Positions 10,169 to 19,535 of a DNA stretch of 64,000 nucleotides are shown one piece after another (the first letter of the stretch is position 1; every line of letters begins with the position of its first letter). Position numbers and translations under genes: made by a program. Location of the stretch: contig CANMMM010000004.1 of NCBI GenBank assembly GCA_947498935.1, positions 62,001-126,000 on the forward strand, given 5' to 3'. The notes under the pieces were generated by a model. It made no database searches. It worked only from the letters and a program-made list of their open reading frames with translations, and was not told the DNA's origin. Origin of the DNA: an uncultured Aquimarina sp. (GTDB lineage: Bacteria; Bacteroidota; Bacteroidia; Flavobacteriales; Flavobacteriaceae).

Positions 10169-10525
10169 ATGGCCAGAGATGCGCAATTAAAAGAACGATG
10201 GGAAACACTAGTGCAGCGATTATCTGCTCAATTCGCAGATGGAGATGAGCTAGACTTAGACGGGATAATCTATTTAATAGGCTTACAGGAACTAGGACAA
10301 TTGCATCGAAGCTTTAAAAAAGATGAAAAAATAGATCTAATGCATATCGCGATTTGTCGATTATTAGAACCCTATGGGTATTACGAATTCGATTTTTTTG
10401 ATGAGCAGGGATGGCCACATTACAAGGTCAAAGAACAATTGCCTAATCTCAAAGCAGGAGAACAATCCGTACTGATGAAAGAAGCCATTGTCGCGTACTT
10501 TCTAGAGAATGAGTACATCCAATAA
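10169..10525 (+). CDS. Conserved hypothetical protein
   Basis: 118 aa ORF between cvpA-like and pheS; good coding composition. Confidence 0.75.
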   Translation: MARDAQLKERWETLVQRLSAQFADGDELDLDGIIYLIGLQELGQLHRSFKKDEKIDLMHIAICRLLEPYGYYEFDFFDEQGWPHYKVKEQLPNLKAGEQSVLMKEAIVAYFLENEYIQ

Positions 10526-10645
10526 TAAGATAAGATCTGTAACAGCTTGTTTGTAGAATACAGTCAGCCTCAAAAATGTCGAATTTTTAATGTTTTTTGT
10601 CGTATTATCTAGTAAATTTGCTCTCCTATTTTTAAGAACAAGCTC

Positions 10646-11665
10646 ATGATCGATAAGATTAAAGAATATATAGCAGAAGTAGAAGAGTTTTCGGCAAAAA
10701 CGAAAGAAGAAGTAGAAGCCTTTCGAATTAAGTTTTCTGGTAAAAAAGGGTTAATTAATGACTTTTTTGCAGAATTTAAAAATGTTGCCGCCGATCAGAA
10801 GCGAGAATTTGGTCAGACTGTAAATGCTTTAAAAAATGCAGCAGAACAAAAAGTAAAAGCCTTAAAAGAAGAACTAGAATCTAAGGAAGATGACAAAGGA
10901 ACTTATGGAGATCTTACCAGACCTGCATCACCCGTAGCGTTAGGAGCTAGACATCCAATATCTTTAGTCAAAAATCAAATTATCGATATCTTTTCGCGCA
11001 TAGGATTTAATGTTAGCGAAGGGCCAGAAATAGAAGACGATTGGCATAACTTTACAGCACTTAATTTGCCAGAATACCATCCTGCCAGAGATATGCAGGA
11101 TACCTTTTTTATTCAGACCAATCCAGATATTTTATTGCGTACCCATACATCATCAGTACAAGTGCGCTATATGGAAGAAAATAAACCTCCTATTCGTACC
11201 ATTTCTCCAGGGAGAGTATTTAGAAACGAAGCTATTTCAGCACGTTCACACTGTTTCTTTCATCAAGTAGAAGGGTTGTATATAGATAAAGATGTATCAT
11301 TTGCAGATTTAAAGCAAACATTGCAATATTTTACAACAGAGATGTTTGGGAAATCTAAAATCCGTCTTAGACCTTCTTATTTTCCATTTACAGAACCTAG
11401 CGCAGAAGTAGATGTATACTGGGGTTTAGAAACAGAGACAGATTATAAAATGACCAAGGGAACAGGTTGGTTAGAAATCATGGGATGCGGAATGGTAGAT
11501 CCTAACGTATTAAAAAACTGTGATATCGATCCAGAAGAATACAGTGGTTTTGCTTTCGGAATGGGAATCGATCGTATCGCACTATTATTATACGGAGTAT
11601 CAGATATTAGAATGCTTAGTGAAAATGACGTACGTTTCTTAGAGCAGTTTACAGCCTCGTTATAA
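10646..11665 (+). CDS. pheS: Phenylalanine--tRNA ligase alpha subunit
   Basis: 'ALGARHPISLVKNQIIDIFSRIGFNVSEGPEIEDDWHNFTALNLPEYHPARDMQDTFF', 'GFAFGMGIDRIALLLYGVSDIRMLSENDVRFLEQF'. Confidence 0.97.
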   Translation: MIDKIKEYIAEVEEFSAKTKEEVEAFRIKFSGKKGLINDFFAEFKNVAADQKREFGQTVNALKNAAEQKVKALKEELESKEDDKGTYGDLTRPASPVALGARHPISLVKNQIIDIFSRIGFNVSEGPEIEDDWHNFTALNLPEYHPARDMQDTFFIQTNPDILLRTHTSSVQVRYMEENKPPIRTISPGRVFRNEAISARSHCFFHQVEGLYIDKDVSFADLKQTLQYFTTEMFGKSKIRLRPSYFPFTEPSAEVDVYWGLETETDYKMTKGTGWLEIMGCGMVDPNVLKNCDIDPEEYSGFAFGMGIDRIALLLYGVSDIRMLSENDVRFLEQFTASL

Positions 11666-11679
11666 TAGACTATCCAGCT

Positions 11680-12075
11680 TTGAAAAAAGATATTGAAATA
11701 CCCGTAGTAGAAAATGTATATGTAGCAGTGGTCAAAGAACTCAATGAAGAGTTTGGTGTAGACGATTGGAACTCTTACATTATTAATGACCAAGACCATG
11801 CTATAGAAATGGTATTAGTGGTGACCAAAGGATACAATGATACCAAAAAAACATCCTTATTACGACACGGACTTGGCACCGTAGCTGCCAAGTCATTTGC
11901 TAAAATCGAATTGTTACAAGAAGCGCTTTTCGAGATGAATAATGAGTTTGCGATTACGTTCTTTGCAGATGGTAAGATGTATGATAAAAAATACGTTTTT
12001 AGGACGAATACCATCAATGAGCGCGCATTCCAGGAGATTCCAGTATTAGGAAAAAGAGGAGTGCTAGCAAAATAA
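11680..12075 (+). CDS. Conserved hypothetical protein downstream of pheS
   Basis: 131 aa ORF (TTG start) closely following pheS. Confidence 0.7.
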   Translation: MKKDIEIPVVENVYVAVVKELNEEFGVDDWNSYIINDQDHAIEMVLVVTKGYNDTKKTSLLRHGLGTVAAKSFAKIELLQEALFEMNNEFAITFFADGKMYDKKYVFRTNTINERAFQEIPVLGKRGVLAK

Positions 12076-12112
12076 AAAAAATGATTACTGCTGTTTTAAG
12101 CGTATTGATGTA

Positions 12113-12130
12113 AAGAAGTTTAAATCACTT
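12113..12130 (+). repeat. Solo right-end fragment of family A repeat
   Basis: aagaagtttaaatcactt matches the right terminus of copy A2 (aaaaagtttaaatcactt) but has no body. Confidence 0.5.
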
Positions 12131-12173
12131 AAAAAAAAAGGAATGCAATAAAATTATGTGCATTCCTTTTTTT
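12131..12173. terminator. Bidirectional intrinsic terminator between convergent 11680 CDS and trpS
   Basis: aaaaaaaaaggaatgcaataaaattatgtgcattccttttttt: 11-bp stem with A and T runs on both sides. Confidence 0.85.
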
Positions 12174-12202
12174 GTGTCGTATAAAGAGCAAAATCACTTC
12201 TA

Positions 12203-13171
12203 TTAATAGCCAATTTTTGTACGTAGGCGTGTTAATACATCATTGGCAACTGTGCTTGCTTTTTCAGCTCCAATAGCTAGTGCTTTGTCGATTTCTTCTA
12301 AGTTATTCATGTAATATTGAAAACGCTCACGCTCAGTAGCGAATTTCTCTATCAGTAACTCAAACAAAGCTTGTTTGGCATGTCCATATCCATAATTACC
12401 CCCTAAGTAGTTGGCACGCATTTCCGCAATTTGTGTTTCACTAGCCATAAGTTGGTATAGCGCAAAAACATTGCAAGTATCCGGATCTTTTGGGTCTTCT
12501 AATGGTGTGCTATCAGTTTGTACCCCCATCACTGCCTTTCGCAGTTTTTTGTCAGGTAAGAATAAGTTAATGGTATTGCCTTTGGATTTACTCATCTTAG
12601 CACCATCTGTACCAGGTACATGCATGGTTTCGGTTCTGAATTTCGCTTTGGGTAATACAAATATTTCTCCCACCTTATTATGAATACGATCTGCAACATC
12701 TCTAGTAAACTCTAAATGTTGCTCTTGATCTTTACCCACAGGTACGATTTCTGCATCGTATAATAAAATATCAGCAGCCATTAGCATTGGATATGTGAAT
12801 AAACCTGCATTCACATCTTCTAATCGATCTGCTTTGTCCTTAAATGAATGTGCTAATTTTAAGCGTTGGTACGGAAAAAAACAATTTAAGTACCATGCTA
12901 ACTCCGTTACTTGTGGAATATCACTCTGTCTGTAGAAAACTGTTTTTTCTATATCTAGTCCAAAAGCTAGCCAAGTTGCAGCAGTTGCATAGGTGTTTTC
13001 TCTTAGTGTCGTCGCATCTTTGATTTGTGTGAGTGAATGCATATCGGCAATAAAAAGAAAGGACTCGTTGGCTGGCTCATTAGCCATTTCTATAGCTGGG
13101 ATAATAGCGCCTAATAAGTTTCCTAGGTGTGGCGTACCTGTACTTTGTACACCCGTTAGAATTCTAGACAT
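12203..13171 (-). CDS. trpS: Tryptophan--tRNA ligase
   Basis: 'MSRILTGVQSTGTPHLGNLLGAIIPA', 'GAKMSKSKGNTINLF' KMSKS motif. The start is taken as the internal Met, not the upstream ORF start. Confidence 0.96.
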   Translation of the reverse strand: MSRILTGVQSTGTPHLGNLLGAIIPAIEMANEPANESFLFIADMHSLTQIKDATTLRENTYATAATWLAFGLDIEKTVFYRQSDIPQVTELAWYLNCFFPYQRLKLAHSFKDKADRLEDVNAGLFTYPMLMAADILLYDAEIVPVGKDQEQHLEFTRDVADRIHNKVGEIFVLPKAKFRTETMHVPGTDGAKMSKSKGNTINLFLPDKKLRKAVMGVQTDSTPLEDPKDPDTCNVFALYQLMASETQIAEMRANYLGGNYGYGHAKQALFELLIEKFATERERFQYYMNNLEEIDKALAIGAEKASTVANDVLTRLRTKIGY

Positions 13172-13249
13172 AGTAATCTGTGTTATTTTGTGCGGCAAAG
13201 GTACTTTTTTTGCTCAGATAGCTCAAACCAATTGTGTATTTTTACAAAG

Positions 13250-13990
13250 ATGAGACTTCTAAAATACATATTGATTTTATGCTGGCGTATTTGGTTTTAT
13301 ATAATGGTCGCCATACCGATCGTATTGATGTTTCCTATATTGCTAATACTAACGGCAAAGGAGCGCTGGTATCCTGCCTTTTTTGCAGTAGCTAGAGCTT
13401 GGGCCAAGATTGTTTTATACGGGTCGGGTTTGATTCCTAAAGTGCGTAAACAAGCAATTGTAGATACTAGAAAGAGTTACATGTTTGTAGCGAATCATAC
13501 TTCTATGGCTGATATTATGCTGATGCTGTATGCGGTAAAAAACCCCTTTGTATTTGTGGGTAAAAAAGAACTCACCAAGATTCCTGTTTTTGGATTTTTC
13601 TTTAAGCGTACTTGTATTGTAGTAGACAGAAGTAGTCAACAAAGTAGAAAAGAAGTATTTGCTAGTGCGCAAGCACGACTACAATCAGGAACAAGTATTT
13701 GTATTTTCCCAGAAGGAGGCGTGCCTGATGATGAATCTATCATTTTAGATGTATTTAAGGACGGAGCATTTCGATTGGCTATAACGCATCAAATACCCAT
13801 TGTGCCGCTTACTTTTTTAGACAATAAAAAACGAATGTCATATACTTTCTTTAGTGGTAGTCCAGGGGTTACCAGAGCTTACGTGCATAAAGAAGTGTCA
13901 ACTGACGGACTAACACTAGCAGATAAGAAAACATTAAAGGATACTGTGTATAATATCATTTATCAAAAATTACAAATGGCTACCTTTTAG
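13250..13990 (+). CDS. plsC: 1-acyl-sn-glycerol-3-phosphate acyltransferase (PlsC family)
   Basis: 'FVANHTSMADIMLM' (NHxxxxD) and 'FPEGGVPDD' motifs; start chosen at MRLLKYILILC. Confidence 0.88.
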   Translation: MRLLKYILILCWRIWFYIMVAIPIVLMFPILLILTAKERWYPAFFAVARAWAKIVLYGSGLIPKVRKQAIVDTRKSYMFVANHTSMADIMLMLYAVKNPFVFVGKKELTKIPVFGFFFKRTCIVVDRSSQQSRKEVFASAQARLQSGTSICIFPEGGVPDDESIILDVFKDGAFRLAITHQIPIVPLTFLDNKKRMSYTFFSGSPGVTRAYVHKEVSTDGLTLADKKTLKDTVYNIIYQKLQMATF

Positions 13991-14122
13991 TCAGAAAGTG
14001 ATCCATCATATAAGTGATCGTTCGTAATGCTTAGAAGTGGATTGTGTTTATAAACACAAAAGCTGCTTCTTCCCCAGAAACAGCTTTGTGATCATTGCTT
14101 TGCAGCAATCATTTTCCCCGAA

Positions 14123-15691
14123 CTAAAAATTAAAATTCACTCCCGTGTAAATTCCAAAATAATAAGGTTTAAAGTCTTGTGCGCTATTTTTAAAACCATT
14201 GAATTGGTACTTAATAGTCGGTTCCATACTTAGTTGGAACTGCTTTGATAATTGGTAGTATATACCCAAACCAAGATTACCACTAAAACTGACATCCTGT
14301 ACCGTATCTTCTTTTTCTATATTGCTATTTTCAAAACTTCCAGCGATAATCGATACATTTTCATTGTCTAAGAATAAAGTGCTTACGCCTCCAATCATAT
14401 GTATGCCCAGTGTTTTATTGGTAATTGCATAGCTGATTTCTATAGGAATCTCTATGTAATCTAAATTATGATTCAATAATCCGGGATTTTGTGATCTAAA
14501 TAAACTCGTATCATTGGTATTTATTAGGGCCTCCCTAGATCTATCCGGTGTAAAATCAGAGACAGCAATGGATTTGATGTCGTTTAGGTCTGGAACTGCT
14601 TCACTAGTGATGTCATTCGTGGCAAATTCTGTAATACCAAAACCTACATTTTCCGTATTATAAGAAAGTGCTACTTTGTTTACACCAGAGCGAATACTTA
14701 ATTTGTCATTGATATTACAAGCAATACGCACACCATAGCTCATGTTTACTTCTCCTTGTTTTTCATTATCAGCAAATTTCGTATCGATAGAAGAACCTTC
14801 TCCTACAGATCCATAATACACAGGAGCAATGACAGGGGCAATATTCCATCGTTTTGTATTTGGAGTAGGAGTTTCTTTTTTTGTTTTTGCTTCTTGTTGT
14901 GCTATGGCAGCTTCTAGTATTGATTTTTTTGTAGTGGGTACTTCATCAGTGGTCGTTAATGAAGTATCTTCTTTGGGTATCGGATGCTCACTACTTACAG
15001 GTTGTTTAGCAATCTCATTGTCTGTGTTTTTTTGGTGATGCGCTATCTTATCTTCTTTGCTACTTGTGTCCTTAGCAATGCTGTTGTCCTCATGTACAAT
15101 GATGCTGTTGGGTACTCTTTTTTCAGGAGTTTTTGAAGCGATGCTAGAAGAAGATTGCTGTGTTGCCGCTACTTGATCAGTATTAGAATGATCAGCTGTA
15201 GTAACTATTGTATTAGAAGGGTGTTCTTTTTGGGCGGTATGAATAGAATTTTGCGTTGTTCCTGAAGTATTTTGAACCAAACGTTTTTTTGTGCCTGTTG
15301 GAATAACAGTGTGAGGAGTCACCACAGTGTTACTCCTATTTCTAGTTTCTTCTTGGCTGTTATGATCAGCTTCCACTACCTGTGTTGAAGGTGTTTGTTT
15401 ATTAGGACTAGCCTCTTTTTTATTCTGTAGTGTAGCAGGAGTGTTATTGTTTACAATCGGATTAGCATGTTGGGACTCATTGGTCAGCCAAGTAGTGCCA
15501 GCTGTAAATAATAGTGCGATTAATGCAGCAATTCCTCCCACTTTATACCATAATGGAATTAAAACGCGTTTGCGTTTTTGCTGTTGTTGTGCTTTGATTT
15601 TTTCCCATACCGCATCAGAAGGAGTTGCTTCAAAATCTTTGAATTTCTCCTGAAACAGGCGGTCTATATTTTTCTTTTCATTCATCTTCAT
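14123..15691 (-). CDS. Trans-envelope protein: N-terminal cytoplasmic region, TM, S/T-rich linker, C-terminal outer-membrane beta-barrel-like domain
   Basis: 'DRLFQEKFKDFEATPSDAVWEKIKAQQQQKRKR' then TM 'VGGIAALIALLFTAGTTWL', long low-complexity linker, C-terminus ending 'YYFGIYTGVNFNF'. Overlaps the upstream ECF sigma gene by 4 nt. Confidence 0.75.
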   Translation of the reverse strand: MKMNEKKNIDRLFQEKFKDFEATPSDAVWEKIKAQQQQKRKRVLIPLWYKVGGIAALIALLFTAGTTWLTNESQHANPIVNNNTPATLQNKKEASPNKQTPSTQVVEADHNSQEETRNRSNTVVTPHTVIPTGTKKRLVQNTSGTTQNSIHTAQKEHPSNTIVTTADHSNTDQVAATQQSSSSIASKTPEKRVPNSIIVHEDNSIAKDTSSKEDKIAHHQKNTDNEIAKQPVSSEHPIPKEDTSLTTTDEVPTTKKSILEAAIAQQEAKTKKETPTPNTKRWNIAPVIAPVYYGSVGEGSSIDTKFADNEKQGEVNMSYGVRIACNINDKLSIRSGVNKVALSYNTENVGFGITEFATNDITSEAVPDLNDIKSIAVSDFTPDRSREALINTNDTSLFRSQNPGLLNHNLDYIEIPIEISYAITNKTLGIHMIGGVSTLFLDNENVSIIAGSFENSNIEKEDTVQDVSFSGNLGLGIYYQLSKQFQLSMEPTIKYQFNGFKNSAQDFKPYYFGIYTGVNFNF

Positions 15692-16236
15692 CCTTCAATT
15701 GACTTCATTATTTGTGGTACTTGATTGGTTTCTATTTTTTCTTTTAAAATCTTTCGAGCTCTTGCCAAGTTCGATTTAGAAGTTCCCGTAGAAATAGCTA
15801 GCATTTCCGAAATCTCTTTATGAGAAAACCCGTCTAAAACATACAAGTTGAACACCAAACGATACCTATCTGGTAATTGTTGTATGAGTTCCAAAAGATA
15901 GTCTAATGAAACGGTTTCTTCGTCGATGTCTACTTCTACTTCTTCCAATTGCTCTTCGCTAATGATATCAAATACTTTTTGCTTTCGGAATTTCTGCAGT
16001 GCCGTATTGATTGTAATTCGTTTCATCCAGCCTTCGAAAGACCCTTTTCCTTTGTACTGCTTTATCTTATCAAAGATGGTGATAAATGAGTCTTGCAGGG
16101 TGTCTTCGGCATTGGCGTAGTTGTTAGAGTATTTTAAGCAAATAGAAAACAGCTTGCTACCATACAGTCGATACAGTTGCTCCTGTGCTTTCGGATGTTG
16201 CTTTTTACACTCTTTTATAAGTTGTTCTACGCTCAC
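15688..16236 (-). CDS. ECF-type RNA polymerase sigma factor
   Basis: 'YRLYGSKLFSICLKYSNNYANAEDTLQDSFITIFDKIKQYKGKGSFEGWMKRITINTALQKFRKQK', region 4 'LPDRYRLVFNLYVLDGFSHKEISEML'. Confidence 0.93.
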   Translation of the reverse strand: MSVEQLIKECKKQHPKAQEQLYRLYGSKLFSICLKYSNNYANAEDTLQDSFITIFDKIKQYKGKGSFEGWMKRITINTALQKFRKQKVFDIISEEQLEEVEVDIDEETVSLDYLLELIQQLPDRYRLVFNLYVLDGFSHKEISEMLAISTGTSKSNLARARKILKEKIETNQVPQIMKSIEG

Positions 16237-16484
16237 TTACAGTTTTTTGATTGATTAGTTGATGATTGTTAATTAGTTTCAGAATGGTTGCGATCTTTGA
16301 TTGTTTTACGCACGTTTTTGCAGGCTAAAGTATACGATTCTTTTTATATCTCCTCAATAATGCCATCTAAAAATAGCCATAACATTTTAAGTTTAATATG
16401 TAGAGAATGTACACTACAATAATATGTAGTTGCTACCATCTGTAAGGTAGATGTGATAGTTTGTATAGGGTTGCGTGTAGTCAT

Positions 16485-16519
16485 AAAAAAATCCCGAAAT
16501 TATTTTTCGGGATTTTTTT
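16485..16519 (-). terminator. Intrinsic terminator, probably for recA
   Basis: aaaaaaatcccgaaattatttttcgggattttttta: strong stem with T/A runs. Confidence 0.8.
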
Positions 16520-16531
16520 ATAGGTTATAAT

Positions 16532-16690
16532 GAAGTGGTTTGAACTTTTTTGATTTCAACGAACATCGTAAGATTTTATGGCCAAATGCAGTGATTTTTT
16601 TGTTGCATAGCAGTGCTACGAAACCCAAAAATTGCAAAATTTGGGTGCAAAAAATTGCTTTTTAGTCAATTGAAAAAGTTTAAATCACTT
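16532..16690 (+). repeat. Family A long-palindrome repeat, copy A2 (between recA stop and its terminator)
   Basis: gaagtggtttgaacttttttgatttcaacgaacatcg...gttgcatagcagtgctacgaaac...caattgaaaaagtttaaatcactt. Confidence 0.88.
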
Positions 16691-16698
16691 TTATTAGA

Positions 16699-17712
16699 TT
16701 ATTCAGCTACAACTTTGATAGCGTCTGTAATTTTAGTCTCTAGTTCTTCCATGAGTTCAGGGTTGTCGTTTAGTAGTTTTTTAACAGCATCACGTCCTTG
16801 CCCTAATTTAGTGTCTTCATAGCTAAACCATGAACCACTTTTCTTGATGATTTCGTAATTTACACCTATGTCAATCACCTCACCAGTTTTAGAAATACCT
16901 GTACCATACATAATATCAAATTCTGCGGTTCTGAATGGAGGGGCTACTTTGTTTTTTACGATTTTTACACGGGTTTTATTTCCTTGTACTTCGCTATTAC
17001 TATCTTTAATCTGTGTAGATCTTCTAATGTCTAAACGTACAGAAGCATAGAACTTTAATGCATTACCTCCAGTGGTTGTTTCAGGATTTCCAAACATAAC
17101 TCCAATTTTTTCTCGAAGCTGGTTGATAAAAATCACCGTACAGTTTGTTTTGCTAATCGAACTAGTCAGTTTTCTAAGTGCTTGAGACATCAATCGTGCA
17201 TGTAATCCCATTTTAGAATCTCCCATTTCTCCTTCGATTTCACTTTTTGGAGTCAATGCCGCCACAGAGTCTATCACTATAATATCGATAGCACCAGATC
17301 GGATCAAGTTATCAGTAATTTCTAAGGCTTGCTCTCCATGATCAGGTTGTGATATAATCAAGTTATCAATTTCTACACCTAATTTTTCAGCATAAAAACG
17401 ATCAAAAGCATGCTCGGCATCAATAAAAGCAGCAATACCTCCTGCTTTTTGTGCTTGCGCAATTGCATGCAGTGTAAGTGTCGTTTTACCTGAGGATTCA
17501 GGACCGAAAATTTCTACGATTCTTCCTCTAGGATAACCGCCTACACCCAATGCCAAGTCTAAACCTAATGATCCCGTAGAAATCACTTCTACTTCTTGCA
17601 CGGCATCGTCACTCATTTTCATCACCGTACCCTTGCCATAGGCCTTATCTAGCTTATCTAACGTAAGTTTTAACGCTTTTAATTTTGCTTCTTTTTCTTT
17701 ATCAGTACTCAT
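16699..17712 (-). CDS. recA: Recombinase RecA
   Basis: '[30 protein letters not shown]', '[38 protein letters not shown]'-type sequence. Confidence 0.98.
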   Translation of the reverse strand: MSTDKEKEAKLKALKLTLDKLDKAYGKGTVMKMSDDAVQEVEVISTGSLGLDLALGVGGYPRGRIVEIFGPESSGKTTLTLHAIAQAQKAGGIAAFIDAEHAFDRFYAEKLGVEIDNLIISQPDHGEQALEITDNLIRSGAIDIIVIDSVAALTPKSEIEGEMGDSKMGLHARLMSQALRKLTSSISKTNCTVIFINQLREKIGVMFGNPETTTGGNALKFYASVRLDIRRSTQIKDSNSEVQGNKTRVKIVKNKVAPPFRTAEFDIMYGTGISKTGEVIDIGVNYEIIKKSGSWFSYEDTKLGQGRDAVKKLLNDNPELMEELETKITDAIKVVAE

Positions 17713-17776
17713 GGCGTTTCTTTCTTTTGTAAATGATTTTGGCTAAAATACTACAAGTTTTTTGTATACACATTTA

Positions 17777-17795
17777 GAAGTGGTTTAAACTTTTT
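17777..17795 (+). repeat. Solo left-end fragment of family A repeat upstream of recA
   Basis: gaagtggtttaaacttttt matches the family A terminus exactly; no body follows. Confidence 0.6.
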
Positions 17796-18046
17796 AGATC
17801 TGTTCAAAAAAGTCTGTAGTCTACAATAGCAAAGTGTTGTTATTGCTATGTGAATGTTACAATGAGAAATTATTGAGTGTAACTAGTAATTGGTAGGTAC
17901 GCAACCTTTTAGTGTGGATTGTATCTATAGTATAAAAGCAATATTGAACAGCGTAAGAGCGATGATGATGTAACAGTAGTTCTTAAAAGCGTTGGATCTC
18001 ACTGTAGTGTTATTACTATTGATGCTATGAGGAAGTGAGTGCATGA

Positions 18047-18077
18047 AAATGCCCCTATCATAGTTAGGGGTGTTTTT
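18047..18077 (+). terminator. Hairpin with T-run (possible terminator)
   Basis: aaatgcccctatcatagttaggggtgttttt. Confidence 0.55.
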
Positions 18078-18168
18078 GTGTAAAAGTTTGTTTTTATAAA
18101 TAGGATCGTGTTTGTGTGAGTTCTATCCGTTTTTTTAAGTATTTTTGCACTTTTAAACAGTATTCTTT

Positions 18169-18328
18169 GAAGTGATTTAAATTTTTCGATTTCAGCGAAA
18201 ATCGAAAATTTTGTGACCAAATGAAGTAATTTTTTTGTTGCATAGCAGCGCTACGGAACTAAAAAATTGCAAAATTTGGGTGCAAAAGATCGTTTTTATA
18301 GCAAATTATAAAAAGTTTAAACCACTTC
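18169..18328 (+). repeat. Family A long-palindrome repeat, copy A3
   Basis: gaagtgatttaaatttttcgatttcagcgaaaatcg...gttgcatagcagcgctacggaac...agcaaattataaaaagtttaaaccacttc; ends ~25 bp before the trhO start. Confidence 0.9.
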
Positions 18329-18352
18329 TTTAACTTAAACTATTGGTATAGC

Positions 18353-19384
18353 ATGCAACTGTACAATAAACTAAGTGCAAAAGAAAGAGCGGCTTTGATT
18401 GATGAAGCAGGAACAGATCGTTTAACGCTGTCTTTCTATAAATATGCACATATAGGGAACACCGAAATCTTTAGAAACCATTTATTCATTCATTGGGATG
18501 CGTTAGACGTTTTAGGGCGTATTTATGTAGCTAGTGAAGGAATCAACGGACAACTTTCAGTACCAGCGCCCAATTTCGAGGCTTTTAAAAAACATCTAGA
18601 CAGTATTTCTTTTTTAGAAAATGTACGGTTGAACATTGCCAGAGAGCAAGATGTCAAATCATTTTTAAAACTAAAGGTCAAGGTGCGACACAAGATTGTA
18701 GCAGATGGTCTCAATGATACAAACTTTGATGTAACCAATAAAGGAAAGCATGTAGATGCAAAAGCCTTTAATGAATTGATAGAAGATCCGAACACTGTTT
18801 TGGTAGATATGCGCAACCATTACGAAAGTGAAATAGGACACTTCAAAGGAGCAGTTACACCAGATGTAGATACATTTAGAGACTCATTAGATATTATCGA
18901 GGAAGATCTAAAAGAGCATAAAGAAGATAAGAAACTAGTAATGTACTGTACAGGTGGAATTCGATGCGAAAAAGCCAGTGCCTATTATAAGCATAAAGGC
19001 TTTAAAAATGTGTTTCAGCTCGAAGGAGGAATCATAGAATATGCTAGGCAAGTAGAAGCAGAAGGATTGGAGAATAAATTTTTAGGTAAGAATTTTGTTT
19101 TTGATCACAGAAGATCCGAGCGTATCAGTAATGATGTAATTTCTAATTGTCATCAGTGTGGAAAACCATGTGATACACATGTAAATTGTAGTAACGAAGC
19201 CTGTCATTTATTGTTTATACAATGCGAAGAATGTGCCACTGCTATGGATAGTTGCTGTTCTACGGAGTGCAAAGAAATCGTAGCATTGCCGTACGAAGAA
19301 CAAAAAGCTTTGCGCAAAGGGAAAGGGAATAGTAATAAAATCTTTAAAAAAGGAAGATCCGAAGTGCTGAAATTCAAGCAGTAG
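18353..19384 (+). CDS. trhO: Rhodanese-domain tRNA uridine hydroxylase (TrhO/YceA, UPF0176 family)
   Basis: 'YVASEGINGQLSVP', rhodanese 'VMYCTGGIRCEKASAYYKHKGFKNVFQLEGGIIEYA', C-terminal Cys-rich region. Confidence 0.92.
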   Translation: MQLYNKLSAKERAALIDEAGTDRLTLSFYKYAHIGNTEIFRNHLFIHWDALDVLGRIYVASEGINGQLSVPAPNFEAFKKHLDSISFLENVRLNIAREQDVKSFLKLKVKVRHKIVADGLNDTNFDVTNKGKHVDAKAFNELIEDPNTVLVDMRNHYESEIGHFKGAVTPDVDTFRDSLDIIEEDLKEHKEDKKLVMYCTGGIRCEKASAYYKHKGFKNVFQLEGGIIEYARQVEAEGLENKFLGKNFVFDHRRSERISNDVISNCHQCGKPCDTHVNCSNEACHLLFIQCEECATAMDSCCSTECKEIVALPYEEQKALRKGKGNSNKIFKKGRSEVLKFKQ

Positions 19385-19535
19385 GATTAAAATGGAGGTG
19401 TATGCTATGGTATTACGAGAAATCATAGTATATTTATCAATTAGGATGCGGCTCTAAACAAGAGTTCGTATAGAGTAAGAATCATATTTGTAGGTGTCTT
19501 TACAGGTAGCTGCAAATTGCAATATAAAACAGGAT

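Noticed and set aside
13991-14110. Hairpins after plsC (gtgtttataaacac; aaagctgcttcttccccagaaacagcttt)
   Set aside because: Possible terminator, but the T-run is poor on both strands, so not listed as a feature.
17999-18220. Minus-strand ORF 17999..18220
   Set aside because: Overlaps a hairpin and repeat A3; composition not protein-like.
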